Below, piece by piece: positions 17,301 through 25,885 of a stretch of DNA of 42,308 nucleotides. This DNA is from Desulfuromonas sp. (lineage in GTDB: Bacteria > Desulfobacterota > Desulfuromonadia > Desulfuromonadales > Geothermobacteraceae): positions 1 to 42,308 of the forward strand of contig PKUA01000072.1 of assembly GCA_002868905.1 (NCBI GenBank), given 5' to 3'. The notes below the pieces were generated by a model. The model saw nothing but the letters and a program-made list of their open reading frames with translations. It was not told where the DNA came from and searched no databases. Position 1 is the stretch's first letter. Each line of letters begins with the position of its first letter. A program made the translations under genes and the position numbers.

Positions 17301-17458
17301 CCGAGGCGCACATCACGGTTGAGGCTTTGACTCAGTGAATAGTCGATCTCCGAGCGGAAGAATTCGAGGTCGAAATTAGCCAGCATCATGACGACACCGG
17401 CAAAGATAACGATAATAAACAGCAGGCAGAGCCTGGCAGGGCTGAGGGGACGGCGCAT
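14309..17458 (-). CDS. AsmA-like envelope protein (AsmA/TamB superfamily)
   Basis: A 1049-aa inner-membrane-anchored, mainly periplasmic protein. A single hydrophobic segment lies at about residues 9-27 (ARLCLLFIIVIFAGVVMMLA), followed by a long repetitive beta-rich region with many short ISGHV, LQGDF and TGSLPLNP-type strands, as expected for the beta-groove of bridge-like AsmA proteins. The C-terminal 250 residues (HGVLRRFNTLSKVFSLLNVSQ, LVGNYNINNHRIDALLGI) match the conserved AsmA C-terminal domain. Family members are implicated in phospholipid transport to the outer membrane. I use ATG 17458 rather than TTG 17470. It lies 36 bp after the NtrC-type regulator gene. Confidence 0.85.
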   Translation of the reverse strand: MRRPLSPARLCLLFIIVIFAGVVMMLANFDLEFFRSEIDYSLSQSLNRDVRLGKVHFSFKDGLALNCENVFVKDDSGTRLTADNLILSLSFQHLLQGELVWTGLFLVRPDLRLTLPDGQEKNGIDQIDTAEALGSLPNQENIRKIEIIDGHLLIHSQDKQAVPEIELNSTNLTLLREEGSSRFSINARTLFRQEKTPARLSISGHVTLDHGLSWKKSGLKLTLDADDLSLPAVPGGLAATLQLEGKPETGIKVTGNFDCSKIGLSGIPDFGAVFPRVQISTTVRSHPSILKFSDVFLESGPARFSGSVELPLLRDGAELNLQGDFTLQMTAGAQSMSHLLPQSSRWSITAGTVALRHINFQAPLALFKDPAALTERISADIQLNDLLLVLSEKEAISSIAGQAKLANGDLQLSRLTGTWQDFSILISGRIEDLTGSPRCELDGDIATKVETLLKTFSVDLPPDISLQGPLHLEARISNSFADPKFSLTANLDQLQFQGPHGLHKPPETRGALTLQGDMRPAPVLTAATLDLGPTKLNMTGSLPLNPKGSFAIDIDSPSIDLATLSNFFPPLERFQLRGTTSLNYHLEGDNSEIRQRHGRLNLRDAGAHLTRVIGDINKLNGTVLLTEAGGNTLPLKGQIGSSPASLQADVKLTNPFQVDVHVQGKAIRSNDLIFPSTKATLRNVDGHVVIDPQGIQFKQISVSLEGGTKAVVDGRMQGWQSPEVKLDITSTYGNIDEVIALWTDGPAREISSETHEKKPVTVDIDINAEAGKIGPLTFTNATTHLSHDGNGLLRIHPIKFDHKEGFGMAQVLADSRESGPTRLHISGHLEDFPADSIYRDVLEQRSLITGTMRGDFYLTGLAGEAFLETTLGGFAMEIHHGVLRRFNTLSKVFSLLNVSQILTFNVPDMAKEGMPFQKITGTMKLEAGLLQGEDLWIHSEAMDMSLVGNYNINNHRIDALLGIKPLKTVDKIITNLPIAGWLLAGEERSLVTAHFQISGEAKDPKVTAVPITSVSRKVFDIFKRVLQLPGKVILDPGEVLVPPAAQPKR

Positions 17459-17494
17459 CAGTTTAACCAATCTTCGAGATCCGTGTCAGACGGG

Positions 17495-18907
17495 TCATGA
17501 ATGATCCGCCTTGGGAGAATCGGCGTCAGAGAGGTTGAGACGTTTGATTTTTTCCACAAGCGTGGTGCGATTGATTCTCAGCAGGTCGGCAGCTCTCGCC
17601 TTGACACCGCCGGTCAACTCCAACGCTTCGCAGATCATGTTCCGTTCGATCTCCTCGATCGTTCTGACCATGTCGATTCCCTCCTCGGTGACTCTGGGGC
17701 GAAGTATGGCTGCCATGGAATCGTCAAGGTCGGTTGCAATGTGAGGCGGGAGATCTCCGGGTTCTATATGGTCCCCGTCGGTCAGGGCAACGGTGCGCTC
17801 GATAATGTTTTCCATCTCGCGCACGTTCCCGGGCCAGTCATAGAGCTCAAGGGCACGCATGGCGGGAGGAGACAAGGCCATAAGCGGGCGCTGCATCTCG
17901 TTGCAGGTCTTTTGCAGGAAATGGCGTAAAAGGACCGGGATATCTTCCAGTCGCTCCCGCAGCGGAGGGAGCTGAATCGGGATGACGTTCAGGCGATAGT
18001 AGAGATCTTCGCGAAACCTTCCCTTTTTGACATCCTGTTCGAGATCCGCGTTGGTTGCGGAGATGATCCGGACATTCAATTTGATCTGGCGGCTGCCGCC
18101 GACCCGTTCGATCTCCTGTTCCTGAAGAACGCGCAGGATTTTCATCTGCAGATGTGACGGCATGGTGCCGATTTCATCCAGGAAGACGGTCCCGCCATCG
18201 GCGAGTTCGAATTTTCCAAGTTTGTCGCTGACCGCCCCGGTGAAGGAGCCGCGCACATGGCCGAACAGTTCGCTTTCCAACAGTTCGGCAGGGATGGCGC
18301 CGCAATTGATGGCGATAAACGGTTTGTCGCGCCGGGGGCCGTTGAAATGGATCGCCCTGGCGATTAACTCCTTGCCTGTCCCGGATTCGCCGAGAATAAG
18401 GATGGTCGAGTCGGTGTTGACGATTTTCTCAAGACGGGCGAACACTTTCTGCATGGCCGGGCCGTTGCCGACGATATTGTCGAACAGGTAGCGTCCCCGG
18501 AGCTGTTGCCTGAGGTAGAGGTTCTCGGCGACTAGGCGGCTTTTCTCGATCGCCTTGGCGACGAGGATTTTCAACTTGCCGAAATCGATCGGCTTGGTGA
18601 CGTAATCGAAGGCGCCTTCCTTCATCGCTTCGACGGCTGTCTCGGCTGAGGCGTGGCCGGTTATGAGAATAACGTTGGTATAAGGGGAGTCGACTTTTAT
18701 CCGTTTGAGGATGTCAATGCCGTCGGCGCCGGGCAGGCGCAAGTCGGTGACGACGACGGCGTATGGTGTCTGTTGCAGGATTTCCAGTGCGGCTTCCCCG
18801 GTCGGGACCGCATCGACCTGGTAGCCGGACTGTTGAAGCAGCCGCTGCAGTGCTTCACGGCTGCTGGTTTCATCGTCGATGAGAAGAACTTCGGCCAGAT
18901 TTTTCAT
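17495..18907 (-). CDS. NtrC-family sigma-54-dependent response regulator (GSFTGA variant)
   Basis: A complete 470-aa enhancer-binding protein. The receiver has Asp11-Asp12, phospho-acceptor Asp55 and Lys105. The AAA+ domain has Walker A GESGTGKE (173-180), the sigma-54 contact loop at 220-225, Walker B (GTVFLDEIG) and RFREDLYYRLNV. The C-terminal Fis-type helix-turn-helix is ALELTGGVKARAADLLRINR. The contact loop reads GSFTGA instead of the usual GAFTGA. No histidine kinase is next to it, so it is an orphan. It is transcribed ahead of the AsmA-like gene, which may be its target or just a co-transcribed gene. Confidence 0.93.
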   Translation of the reverse strand: MKNLAEVLLIDDETSSREALQRLLQQSGYQVDAVPTGEAALEILQQTPYAVVVTDLRLPGADGIDILKRIKVDSPYTNVILITGHASAETAVEAMKEGAFDYVTKPIDFGKLKILVAKAIEKSRLVAENLYLRQQLRGRYLFDNIVGNGPAMQKVFARLEKIVNTDSTILILGESGTGKELIARAIHFNGPRRDKPFIAINCGAIPAELLESELFGHVRGSFTGAVSDKLGKFELADGGTVFLDEIGTMPSHLQMKILRVLQEQEIERVGGSRQIKLNVRIISATNADLEQDVKKGRFREDLYYRLNVIPIQLPPLRERLEDIPVLLRHFLQKTCNEMQRPLMALSPPAMRALELYDWPGNVREMENIIERTVALTDGDHIEPGDLPPHIATDLDDSMAAILRPRVTEEGIDMVRTIEEIERNMICEALELTGGVKARAADLLRINRTTLVEKIKRLNLSDADSPKADHS

Positions 18908-19028
18908 TTTGGCTCCGGCGTCATTTGGTTGACGCTCAAATCTAGCATGAAATCATTTTTAACTACAACAGTTGATAGCAGATAGATGCCTCGATTGACA
19001 CGGTTAACCCCCTTGCTAAGCTTGGGAT

Positions 19029-20387
19029 ATGAAACGAAAATTTTATCTCGAGCGCCTGGTGATCATTCTCGGACTGCTTCTGTCCGGCATTTTTTGTTGT
19101 CTGCCGACGGCCTCGCAGGCAGCAGAAGACCTGGTGCGAGTGCGGTACGCCGGAAGTATCAATCCGGTGGTCGCAGAGTTTCTGCGCAAGGAGATTGCCA
19201 CCGCCAATCAGGGTGGTGCTGCCGCGTTTCTGTTGCAACTCGATACGCCGGGCGGGCTGGATACCGCCATGCGCACTATTATTCAGGCTTTGCTCGGTTC
19301 GGAAGCTCCGACCATCGTCCAGGTTTATCCAGCCGGTGCGCGCGCTGCGTCTGCCGGTGCGTTGATCACTCTCGCGGCGGATTTCGCCGTCATGGCTCCC
19401 GGCACCAATATCGGAGCAGCTCACCCGGTCTCCATCGGAGCTCCCGGTGGGGACGATGATGGTGGAAAAAATGTCATGCAGGAAAAGGTTTTAAATGACG
19501 CCGTCGCTTACGCGCGCAGCATTGCGGAGCAGAGGGGCAGAAACGCGGACTGGGCTGAGAGAATTGTTCGGGAGAGTCATTCGGAGTCGGCCAGTCAAGC
19601 GCTTGAAAAAGGTGTTGTCGATCTGCTGGCGACTGAGATTCCCGAACTCATTGAGCACCTCGACGGCCGCACCTACCGACGCGGCGGTTCGGAAAGAATT
19701 CTTCAGCTGGGTGAGGTTCATGTTGTCGAAAGGGAGATGGACTGGCGACAGCAGTTACTTAATGCACTCAGTAACCCGAATGTCGCGTACCTGCTTATGA
19801 TGCTAGGTATCGTCGGAATATTTTTCGAAATCTCCCAGCCGGGCGTCATCCTGCCGGGTGTTATCGGGACCCTGGCCATCCTCCTCGCACTTTTCGCCTT
19901 CCAGGCTTTGCCGGTCAATTTCGTCGGAGTGGCTTTAATCCTGTTGGGTATCGTGCTTTTCGTCCTTGAAGTCAAGGTGACGTCCTACGGCATGTTGAGC
20001 CTTGGCGGGATCATCGCTTTCGCTTTCGGCTCGATGATGCTGCTTGAGACCGATAATCCCGCCATACAAATTTCTCCGGCCGTCATCGCCGCGACCGTCC
20101 TGCTCAGCAGCACTTTGATTATTGGCTGCATGATCTTTGTCATGCGCGCACAGCGGGGAAGAATCCATGGGGGAAAAGAGGGAATGCCGGGACGACGTGG
20201 GGTAGCTGTGAACGATTTCGACGGCAGGGGCCGCATTTTTATTAGCGGGGAATACTGGGATGCGGAAACCGACGTCCCGATTCGTGAAGGGGAGGGGGTT
20301 GAGGTCGTCAGCATGGAAGGGAATCTGTTGTTGAAGGTCAGGCCGCTCGAAAAAAGGCCTGTTTCGGATCCGGAGAAGCAAAAGTAA
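19029..20387 (+). CDS. nfeD: NfeD-type membrane serine protease (ClpP fold)
   Basis: A membrane protease of 452 aa. Signal sequence at 1-31, then a ClpP-like domain with catalytic Ser108 in [12 protein letters not shown] and Lys153 in NVMQEKVL, matching the Ser-Lys dyad of long NfeD proteins such as Pyrococcus PH1510. Four to five membrane helices follow (about 230-370), then the soluble OB-fold NfeD domain ([10 protein letters not shown] to the end). It is 11 bp ahead of the slipin gene, its known genomic and functional partner; PH1510 cleaves its stomatin. The ribosome site is weak. Confidence 0.93.
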   Translation: MKRKFYLERLVIILGLLLSGIFCCLPTASQAAEDLVRVRYAGSINPVVAEFLRKEIATANQGGAAAFLLQLDTPGGLDTAMRTIIQALLGSEAPTIVQVYPAGARAASAGALITLAADFAVMAPGTNIGAAHPVSIGAPGGDDDGGKNVMQEKVLNDAVAYARSIAEQRGRNADWAERIVRESHSESASQALEKGVVDLLATEIPELIEHLDGRTYRRGGSERILQLGEVHVVEREMDWRQQLLNALSNPNVAYLLMMLGIVGIFFEISQPGVILPGVIGTLAILLALFAFQALPVNFVGVALILLGIVLFVLEVKVTSYGMLSLGGIIAFAFGSMMLLETDNPAIQISPAVIAATVLLSSTLIIGCMIFVMRAQRGRIHGGKEGMPGRRGVAVNDFDGRGRIFISGEYWDAETDVPIREGEGVEVVSMEGNLLLKVRPLEKRPVSDPEKQK

Positions 20388-20398
20388 AGGAGATTACC

Positions 20399-21178
20399 AT
20401 GATCCCTGTCGGTTTGATCGGTTGGGCAATACTGATTGCCGCTGTCCTCCTGCTGGTCGGGAGCGCCGTCCGTATCCTGCTCGAGTATGAGCGGGGAGTT
20501 CTGTTTCGTCTCGGGCGGTTTACAATGGTCAAGGGGCCGGGACTGCGGTTTATCATCCCGGTGGTTGACAAGATGATCAAGGTCAGCCTCAGGACCGTGG
20601 CCATGGATGTCCCGCCCCAGGATGTCATCACCCGGGACAATGTCTCGGTCAAGGTGAACGCGGTGATCTATTTCAGGGTTCTCGAACCGGAAAAGGCCTT
20701 GATTGAGGTGGAGAATTACCTTTACGCCACCAGCCAACTGGCTCAGACGACCCTCAGGAGCGTATTGGGGCAGTCCGAACTGGATGAACTTCTGACCCAC
20801 AGGGATAAGATCAACCAGGAACTGCAGACGATTCTCGACCGCCACACGGATGCCTGGGGAGTCAAGGTGTCGAACGTGGAGGTCAAACATATCGATCTTC
20901 CGGTCGAAATGCAGCGGGCTATGGCGCGTCAGGCTGAAGCGGAGCGGGAACGTCGTTCCAAGGTGATACATGCCGAGGGGGAATTTCAGGCATCCGAAAA
21001 ATTGGCCGCTGCGGCAGGGGTGATTTCCACTCAGGCCGGAGCGTTGCAGCTCCGATACCTGCAGACCTTGACGGAGGTCGCAGCCGAGAAAAATTCGACC
21101 ATACTGTTTCCGTTGCCGATCGAATTGGTGAAGCCGTTTATTGACCGAGAACATCGGCGGGAAGAGGAAAAAACATAG
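20399..21178 (+). CDS. Slipin (stomatin/SPFH-domain membrane protein)
   Basis: A 259-aa SPFH protein with one N-terminal membrane segment ([20 protein letters not shown]), then the band-7 domain ([54 protein letters not shown]) and a C-terminal coiled region rich in Ala, Glu and Arg ([19 protein letters not shown]). Such proteins form large membrane-microdomain rings. Encoded right after NfeD with AAAGGAG in the gap. It is the slipin class that pairs with long NfeD proteases. Confidence 0.94.
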   Translation: MIPVGLIGWAILIAAVLLLVGSAVRILLEYERGVLFRLGRFTMVKGPGLRFIIPVVDKMIKVSLRTVAMDVPPQDVITRDNVSVKVNAVIYFRVLEPEKALIEVENYLYATSQLAQTTLRSVLGQSELDELLTHRDKINQELQTILDRHTDAWGVKVSNVEVKHIDLPVEMQRAMARQAEAERERRSKVIHAEGEFQASEKLAAAAGVISTQAGALQLRYLQTLTEVAAEKNSTILFPLPIELVKPFIDREHRREEEKT

Positions 21179-21193
21179 TTTTTACAAGGGGAT

Positions 21194-21227
21194 GGCATAG
21201 ACGTCCTGTAGCCTGAAACCCTATGCC
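21194..21227 (+). other. Imperfect hairpin downstream of the slipin gene
   Basis: GGCATAG (21194-21200) can pair with CTATGCC (21221-21227) around a 20-nt loop. There is no T tract, so it is at best a weak stabilising or terminating structure. Confidence 0.3.
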
Positions 21228-21278
21228 CTGTCCAGACCAGATATGTAAAATTTAGAGAAATGATACAAAAATGCGACA

Positions 21279-21297
21279 AATGAGAATTATTGCCATT
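21279..21297. promoter_or_regulatory. Fur-box-like inverted repeat
   Basis: The 19 bases AATGAGAATTATTGCCATT fit the 9-1-9 pattern AATGA-N-AAT-N-ATT-N-TCATT at all specified positions but one. The site is 101 bp after the slipin stop and 58 bp upstream of the -35 of the pyruvate carboxylase promoter. That is far for direct repression of that promoter, so the target is unclear. Confidence 0.5.
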
Positions 21298-21354
21298 GGC
21301 GGTAATCAAACCGGAGCAATATCAATCACTTAGTAAATCAAACAGTTTTTTATC

Positions 21355-21383
21355 TTGACACGTTAATTCCCTCCTGATTAGAT
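21355..21383 (+). promoter_or_regulatory. Sigma-70 promoter for pyruvate carboxylase
   Basis: Perfect TTGACA at 21355-21360, a 17-bp spacer, and TTAGAT at 21378-21383 (four of six). The start would be near 21390, leaving an AT-rich leader of about 130 nt with no obvious structure before GGAGGAGG and the gene. Confidence 0.7.
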
Positions 21384-21520
21384 GCCATCTATGATTGTGA
21401 CTCAGTAAGTGGTTATTATTGCAGCACAAAATTTAGTTTTACTTAAAATTTCAGTTTGGGTTAATCGTTATATTTTGGGGAAATTATTCACGCTTTAGGG
21501 GACACTCTGGAGGAGGTTCA

Positions 21521-24500
21521 ATGGCTGTACGCAAGTTTAAGAGAATCATGGCGGCGAATCGGGGTGAAATTGCAATCCGGATTTTCCGTGCCTGTACCGA
21601 ACTCGGCATTTCAACCATAGCGCTCTACTCCGAGCAGGATCGACTCTCGCTGCATCGCTACAAGGCTGACGAGGCTTACCTGATCGGCAAGGGGAAGGGA
21701 CCGATCGACGCCTACCTCGGTATCGACGAAATCGTTGATCTGGCCCGGCGCAAGGAGGTTGACGCGATCCATCCCGGATACGGTTTCCTCTCGGAGAACC
21801 CGGAGTTTGCCGAGGCGTGCGATCGTGCGGGAATCGTCTTCATCGGTCCGACGGCCGACATCCAACGCCGCCTGGGAGACAAGATAGCCGGTCGGGAGGT
21901 CGCCATTGAGGCCGGGGTCCCGATCGTTCCCGGAACACCGAAACCGATCCAGTCCGAGGAAGAGGCGTTATTGTTTGCCAAGGAGTCCGGTTACCCGATC
22001 ATCGTCAAGGCGTCGGCCGGTGGCGGTGGTCGCGGCATGCGGGTGGTTTACAATCAACAGGAACTGCGCGAGGGGCTGCGATCGGCCGCTTCGGAGGCCG
22101 AAGCCGCATTTGGCAACGCCTCGATTTTCCTTGAGAAATTTATCGAGAAGCCGAAGCACATCGAGGTACAACTCCTCGGTGATACCCATGGCAATCTGGT
22201 TCATTTCTACGAGCGTGACTGTTCCATCCAGCGTCGCCATCAGAAAGTGATCGAGGTTGCCCCGGCCCTCAGCCTGACCAAGAAACAACGGGATGAGCTC
22301 TGCGACTATGCCCTCCGACTCGGTAAGGCTGTTGATTATATCAACGCCGGAACGGTCGAGTTTCTCATGGACGGGCAGGGGAAATTCTATTTCATCGAGG
22401 TCAACCCGCGCATCCAGGTCGAGCATACGGTGACCGAACTCGTAACGATGCGCAACCTGGTGCAGGCCCAGATCCAGGTCGCCCAGGGGCATAAGCTCTC
22501 CGACCCGGAGATCGGCATCAAGTCGCAGAAGGATATCGAACTGCGGGGTGCCGCTGTTCAGTGCCGGATCACGACGGAGGATCCGACCAACAACTTCGCT
22601 CCCGACTTCGGGACGCTGAAAGTCTACCGCTCGGCGGCCGGTCTCGGAGTACGACTCGATGCCGGTAGTGCTTATGCCGGCGCCGAGATAACCCCCCATT
22701 ACGACTCCATGCTGACCAAAGTCACCACCTTCGGTCGATCGCTGGAGATGGCGGCTCGTACCATGAACCGGGCTCTGCAGGAGTTCCGCATCAGGGGGGT
22801 GAAGACCAACATCGGATTCCTCGAGAAGGTCGTGACTCATCCCGATTTTCTCAGCGGGAATTATGACACCTCCTTCCTCGAGACCCATCCTGAAGTGTTT
22901 GAACTGCCGATCAAGCAGGACAGGGCCAACAAGTTGCTATCTTTTATCGGACACACCTCTGTCAACGGATACCCCGGAATCAGCCCGGAGAAGGCGCTGA
23001 AGTTCAGGAACCTCAGGGAACCAGAAGTTCCGGCGATTCCGCACGGTCAGCCTCATCCGCGCGGCTCCCGGGATATCCTGCGTGAGAAAGGTCCTGAGGG
23101 GCTTGCTGAATGGGCACGCAAGAACCGGCAGTTGCTGGTCACCGACACGACCATGCGGGATGCCCACCAGTCGTTGATGGCGACACGCTTCCGGACCTAT
23201 GACCTTGACCGTATCGCCGAAGCGACGGCCCATCTCGGCGGCGGACTTTTCTCCCTTGAAATGTGGGGTGGAGCGACATTCGATGTCTCCATGCGTTTCC
23301 TGCGCGAGGACCCGTGGGAACGACTTGATCGTTTGCGGGAGAAGATCCCCAATATCCTGTTCCAGATGTTGTTGCGAGGTTCCAATGCCGTCGGCTATAC
23401 CAACTATCCTGACAACGTCGTACGCGAATTCGTCGCCAAGGCGGCTGAGAGCGGCATCGACGTTTTCAGGGTGTTTGACTCCCTGAACTGGTCCAAGGGG
23501 ATGCAGGTCGCTATGGAGGCCGTGCAGAAAAGCGGCGCAGTCTGTGAAGCGGCCATGTGTTACACCGGAGACATCCTCGATCCGAAACGGGACAAGTATC
23601 CCCTGAATTATTACGTGGAGCTCGCCAAGGAGTTGGAGAAGATGGGAGCCCACATCCTCGCCATCAAAGACATGGCGGGCCTGCTCAAACCGTTTGCCGC
23701 AGAAAAGCTGGTCAAGGCGCTGAAGAATGAAATCGGCATTCCGGTGCATCTGCACACTCATGATACATCCAGCAACGGCGGGTCGATGTTGATGGTTGCC
23801 GCTCAGGCGGGGGTCGATATCGTTGACGCGGCACTCTCCTCCGTATCCGGTCTGACCGCCCAGCCGAATATGAACGCTCTGCTTTCAGCCCTCGAAGGCA
23901 CGATCTGGGATCCGAAACTCGACCAGGAAGGTCTGCAGAAACTCGCCAACTATTGGGAAACCTGTCGAACCTATTATGCGCCGTTCGAGTCGGAGCTCCG
24001 CTCAGGGACAGCCCAGGTCTATTACCATGAAATTCCTGGCGGTCAGTATTCCAATTACAAACCTCAGGTGGAAGGACTCGGGCTCGGACACCGCTGGGAG
24101 GAGTGCAAGGAGATGTACCGCAAGGTCAACGACATGTTCGGTGACCTGGTCAAGGTGACCCCTTCGTCGAAGATTGTCGGTGACATGGCGATGTTCATGG
24201 TGCAGAACAACCTCGAACCGGAGGATGTATACGAGCGCGGAGACGATCTCGCCTTCCCGCAGGGAGTTGTCGATTTCTTCAAGGGGATGATCGGTCAACC
24301 CCATGGCGGGTTCCCGGAAAAACTGCAGAAAATCATTCTCAAGGGGGAAGAACCGTTGACCTGCCGACCGGGCGAATTGCTCGAGCCGGTTGATTTCGAT
24401 GCCAAAAAGCAGGAGCTCGAAGCCAAGCTCGAACATCCTGTCTCGGACCGGGATGTTCTCTCTGCCGTTCTCTACCCCGGAGTTTTCGAAGAATTTGACC

Positions 24501-24973
24501 GTCATCGCCAGGAACATTCCGACACCTCTGTATTGCCGACCCCGGTGTTTTTCTATGGGCTCGATGTAAATGACGAAGTGACGATCGAAATCCAGGAAGG
24601 GAAAACGCTGATCATCAAGCTCAATGCGATCGGCAGGGTACATACGGACGGGACCCGAAACATTTACTTTGAGCTTAACGGGATGCCGCGCAGCGCCACG
24701 GTCAAGGACCTCTCGGTGGAAAGCGATGAAGATTCCAGGGTCAAGGCGGAAGCGGGCAACACCAAGCAGGTAGGTGCTCCGATGCCTGGCAAGGTCCTCA
24801 AATTGCTGGTGGCCGAGGGGGATGACGTCGAAGAGGGCGACATTGTTCTTTCGACGGAGGCGATGAAGATGGAAACGAATGTGCGTAGCAAGCAAGCCGG
24901 GAAGGTTTCCGAAATCCTGGTGAAGGAGGGAGACCAGGTGCAGCAGGGGGATCTTCTGGTTGCACTGGCATAG
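21521..24973 (+). CDS. pyc: Pyruvate carboxylase
   Basis: Full-length single-chain biotin enzyme, 1150 aa, which carboxylates pyruvate to oxaloacetate for anaplerosis and gluconeogenesis. Order: biotin carboxylase with ATP-grasp (about 1-455; GYGFLSENPEFA, glycine-rich SAGGGGRGMRVV, FYFIEVNPRIQVEHTVTE); carboxyltransferase (about 530-830; TTMRDAHQSLMATR, VHLHTHDTSSNG); tetramerisation/allosteric linker; and biotinyl domain at the C terminus with STEAMKMET, biotin on Lys1116. Nothing is missing. GGAGGAGG precedes ATG 21521. It is a single-gene unit with its own promoter and a strong terminator. In Desulfuromonadales this enzyme supplies oxaloacetate during growth on acetate. Confidence 0.98.
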   Translation: MAVRKFKRIMAANRGEIAIRIFRACTELGISTIALYSEQDRLSLHRYKADEAYLIGKGKGPIDAYLGIDEIVDLARRKEVDAIHPGYGFLSENPEFAEACDRAGIVFIGPTADIQRRLGDKIAGREVAIEAGVPIVPGTPKPIQSEEEALLFAKESGYPIIVKASAGGGGRGMRVVYNQQELREGLRSAASEAEAAFGNASIFLEKFIEKPKHIEVQLLGDTHGNLVHFYERDCSIQRRHQKVIEVAPALSLTKKQRDELCDYALRLGKAVDYINAGTVEFLMDGQGKFYFIEVNPRIQVEHTVTELVTMRNLVQAQIQVAQGHKLSDPEIGIKSQKDIELRGAAVQCRITTEDPTNNFAPDFGTLKVYRSAAGLGVRLDAGSAYAGAEITPHYDSMLTKVTTFGRSLEMAARTMNRALQEFRIRGVKTNIGFLEKVVTHPDFLSGNYDTSFLETHPEVFELPIKQDRANKLLSFIGHTSVNGYPGISPEKALKFRNLREPEVPAIPHGQPHPRGSRDILREKGPEGLAEWARKNRQLLVTDTTMRDAHQSLMATRFRTYDLDRIAEATAHLGGGLFSLEMWGGATFDVSMRFLREDPWERLDRLREKIPNILFQMLLRGSNAVGYTNYPDNVVREFVAKAAESGIDVFRVFDSLNWSKGMQVAMEAVQKSGAVCEAAMCYTGDILDPKRDKYPLNYYVELAKELEKMGAHILAIKDMAGLLKPFAAEKLVKALKNEIGIPVHLHTHDTSSNGGSMLMVAAQAGVDIVDAALSSVSGLTAQPNMNALLSALEGTIWDPKLDQEGLQKLANYWETCRTYYAPFESELRSGTAQVYYHEIPGGQYSNYKPQVEGLGLGHRWEECKEMYRKVNDMFGDLVKVTPSSKIVGDMAMFMVQNNLEPEDVYERGDDLAFPQGVVDFFKGMIGQPHGGFPEKLQKIILKGEEPLTCRPGELLEPVDFDAKKQELEAKLEHPVSDRDVLSAVLYPGVFEEFDRHRQEHSDTSVLPTPVFFYGLDVNDEVTIEIQEGKTLIIKLNAIGRVHTDGTRNIYFELNGMPRSATVKDLSVESDEDSRVKAEAGNTKQVGAPMPGKVLKLLVAEGDDVEEGDIVLSTEAMKMETNVRSKQAGKVSEILVKEGDQVQQGDLLVALA

Positions 24974-24997
24974 CCAATCGGCAGGAAAATTGCGCTG

Positions 24998-25035
24998 AAA
25001 ATCCGCGAACGGAAAATCGTTCGCGGATTTTTTTT
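24998..25035 (+). terminator. Terminator after pyc
   Basis: Perfect 14-bp stem: 24998-25011 (ending CCGCGAACG) pairs with 25018-25031 around a 6-nt loop, followed by a further run of T. It is 24 bp beyond the stop codon. Confidence 0.93.
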
Positions 25036-25080
25036 GCCGGCATAACTTTGCAGTAGCTTAAGAAGTCAGCGTACGATCTG

Positions 25081-25126
25081 CTTGAAAACAAGAGGGGTTG
25101 CTCCCCCCCATTGAAGTGTTTTCAAG
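25081..25126. repeat. Nested hairpin element
   Basis: Perfect 10-bp inverted repeat CTTGAAAACA (25081-25090) / TGTTTTCAAG (25117-25126). Inside it GGGG and CCCC flank TTGCT and can form a second stem. No T tract follows in either direction, so it does not look like a simple terminator. It lies between the pyc terminator and the 3' end of the small zinc-ribbon gene. Confidence 0.55.
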
Positions 25127-25229
25127 AGATAACCAACGTTTATCGTTTTTGGATTAGCGAAGTCAGGTGAGGCTGACTGGGAAAATTCGAGTCGGAAAAC
25201 AGGGGGTAACACTGCGACCGTTTGGTTTC

Positions 25230-25442
25230 TCAACCTTGCCACAGAGTCCAGGCCAGGTCGTTTTTACTGCTGCTCTGGGTGAACTTGGCCTCGCAGATCA
25301 GGCACTTGAAGTCCTGTTCTTCATATCCTCGGGGTGGAGCCCCGGTAAAGATGCGCGGTTCATCAACCTTGATTAAGTCCTGGTGAGGCTTTCCCCTGTG
25401 GGTTTTTTTGACCTGTTCTTGACAATGACTGCAGATTCCCAT
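25230..25442 (-). CDS. Small zinc-ribbon protein (70 aa)
   Basis: The 70-aa protein starts MGICSHCQEQ and has two CxxC pairs, Cys4/Cys7 and Cys47/Cys50, spaced as a zinc ribbon. The middle (VDEPRIFTG, EEQDFKCLICEAKFTQSSSKNDLAWTLWQG, ending the protein) has the composition of a real conserved protein, not random frame. GAAAGAGA lies upstream of ATG 25442. It stands alone in an otherwise noncoding stretch. I do not know the family or function; a nucleic-acid or protein-binding role is the usual guess for such ribbons. Confidence 0.68.
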   Translation of the reverse strand: MGICSHCQEQVKKTHRGKPHQDLIKVDEPRIFTGAPPRGYEEQDFKCLICEAKFTQSSSKNDLAWTLWQG

Positions 25443-25885
25443 GGTTGTCTCTTTCAGTTGCCTGTGTATGGCTGTAAACTTTTTTCAGGTAAGAGATGTT
25501 AATCGTAACTATTTTACACCCTCCTTTCAGATTAAGATACGGTGATCTGTGCCTTTCATAGCTTGCAAACACAATCTATTGCTCCAGTGAATAAATATCC
25601 AAATCCTGAATTGGTAGTGGCGCCGCTTGCCGCGCCCCAGGGCGGAGCAAGCGCCGCCCCTACAGTTCGATGTTTAATCACCGAAGCAATAACAATGGAG
25701 ATGTTTGAGAGGGTTCTCGGATTCCCCAGGGATGTTTAGACCATTACGGGCATAGGATGAAGCAAAACGCTATCTGTTAGGTGACGTCCATACTATCTCA
25801 GATGGAGTGATCACCCTGTCGATTGCCCTTGATCGGTCACTCATTCCAATAGTTAGCGATTCATGTCATGGGAATCGAGGGCAAA
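25443..25885. other. Noncoding region holding a REP-like hairpin
   Basis: No convincing gene. An open frame at 25542-25739 crosses the repeat and has no ribosome site. TAAAAT near 25516-25521 (read on the minus strand) could be the -10 for the zinc-ribbon gene. Apart from the repeat at 25621 I see only weak symmetry around 25807-25843. Confidence 0.4.
25621..25665. repeat. GC-rich REP-like palindromic element
   Basis: GGCGCCGCTTGC and GCAAGCGCCGCC form a 12-bp stem with one mismatch across about 18 bp, and the unit ends in CCCCTAC. Read on the minus strand it begins GTAGGGGCGGCGCTTGC, a form I recall for dispersed intergenic repeats in several bacteria. There is no second copy in this window. 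Confidence 0.5.

Noticed and set aside
18995-19022. TTGACA-N16-TAAGCT promoter directly in front of nfeD
   Set aside because: The -10 is poor and the predicted start would fall on the start codon, requiring a leaderless mRNA; not enough to call.
25542-25739. 65-codon plus-strand frame across the REP-like hairpin
   Set aside because: No ribosome site, and most of it is the repeat element.
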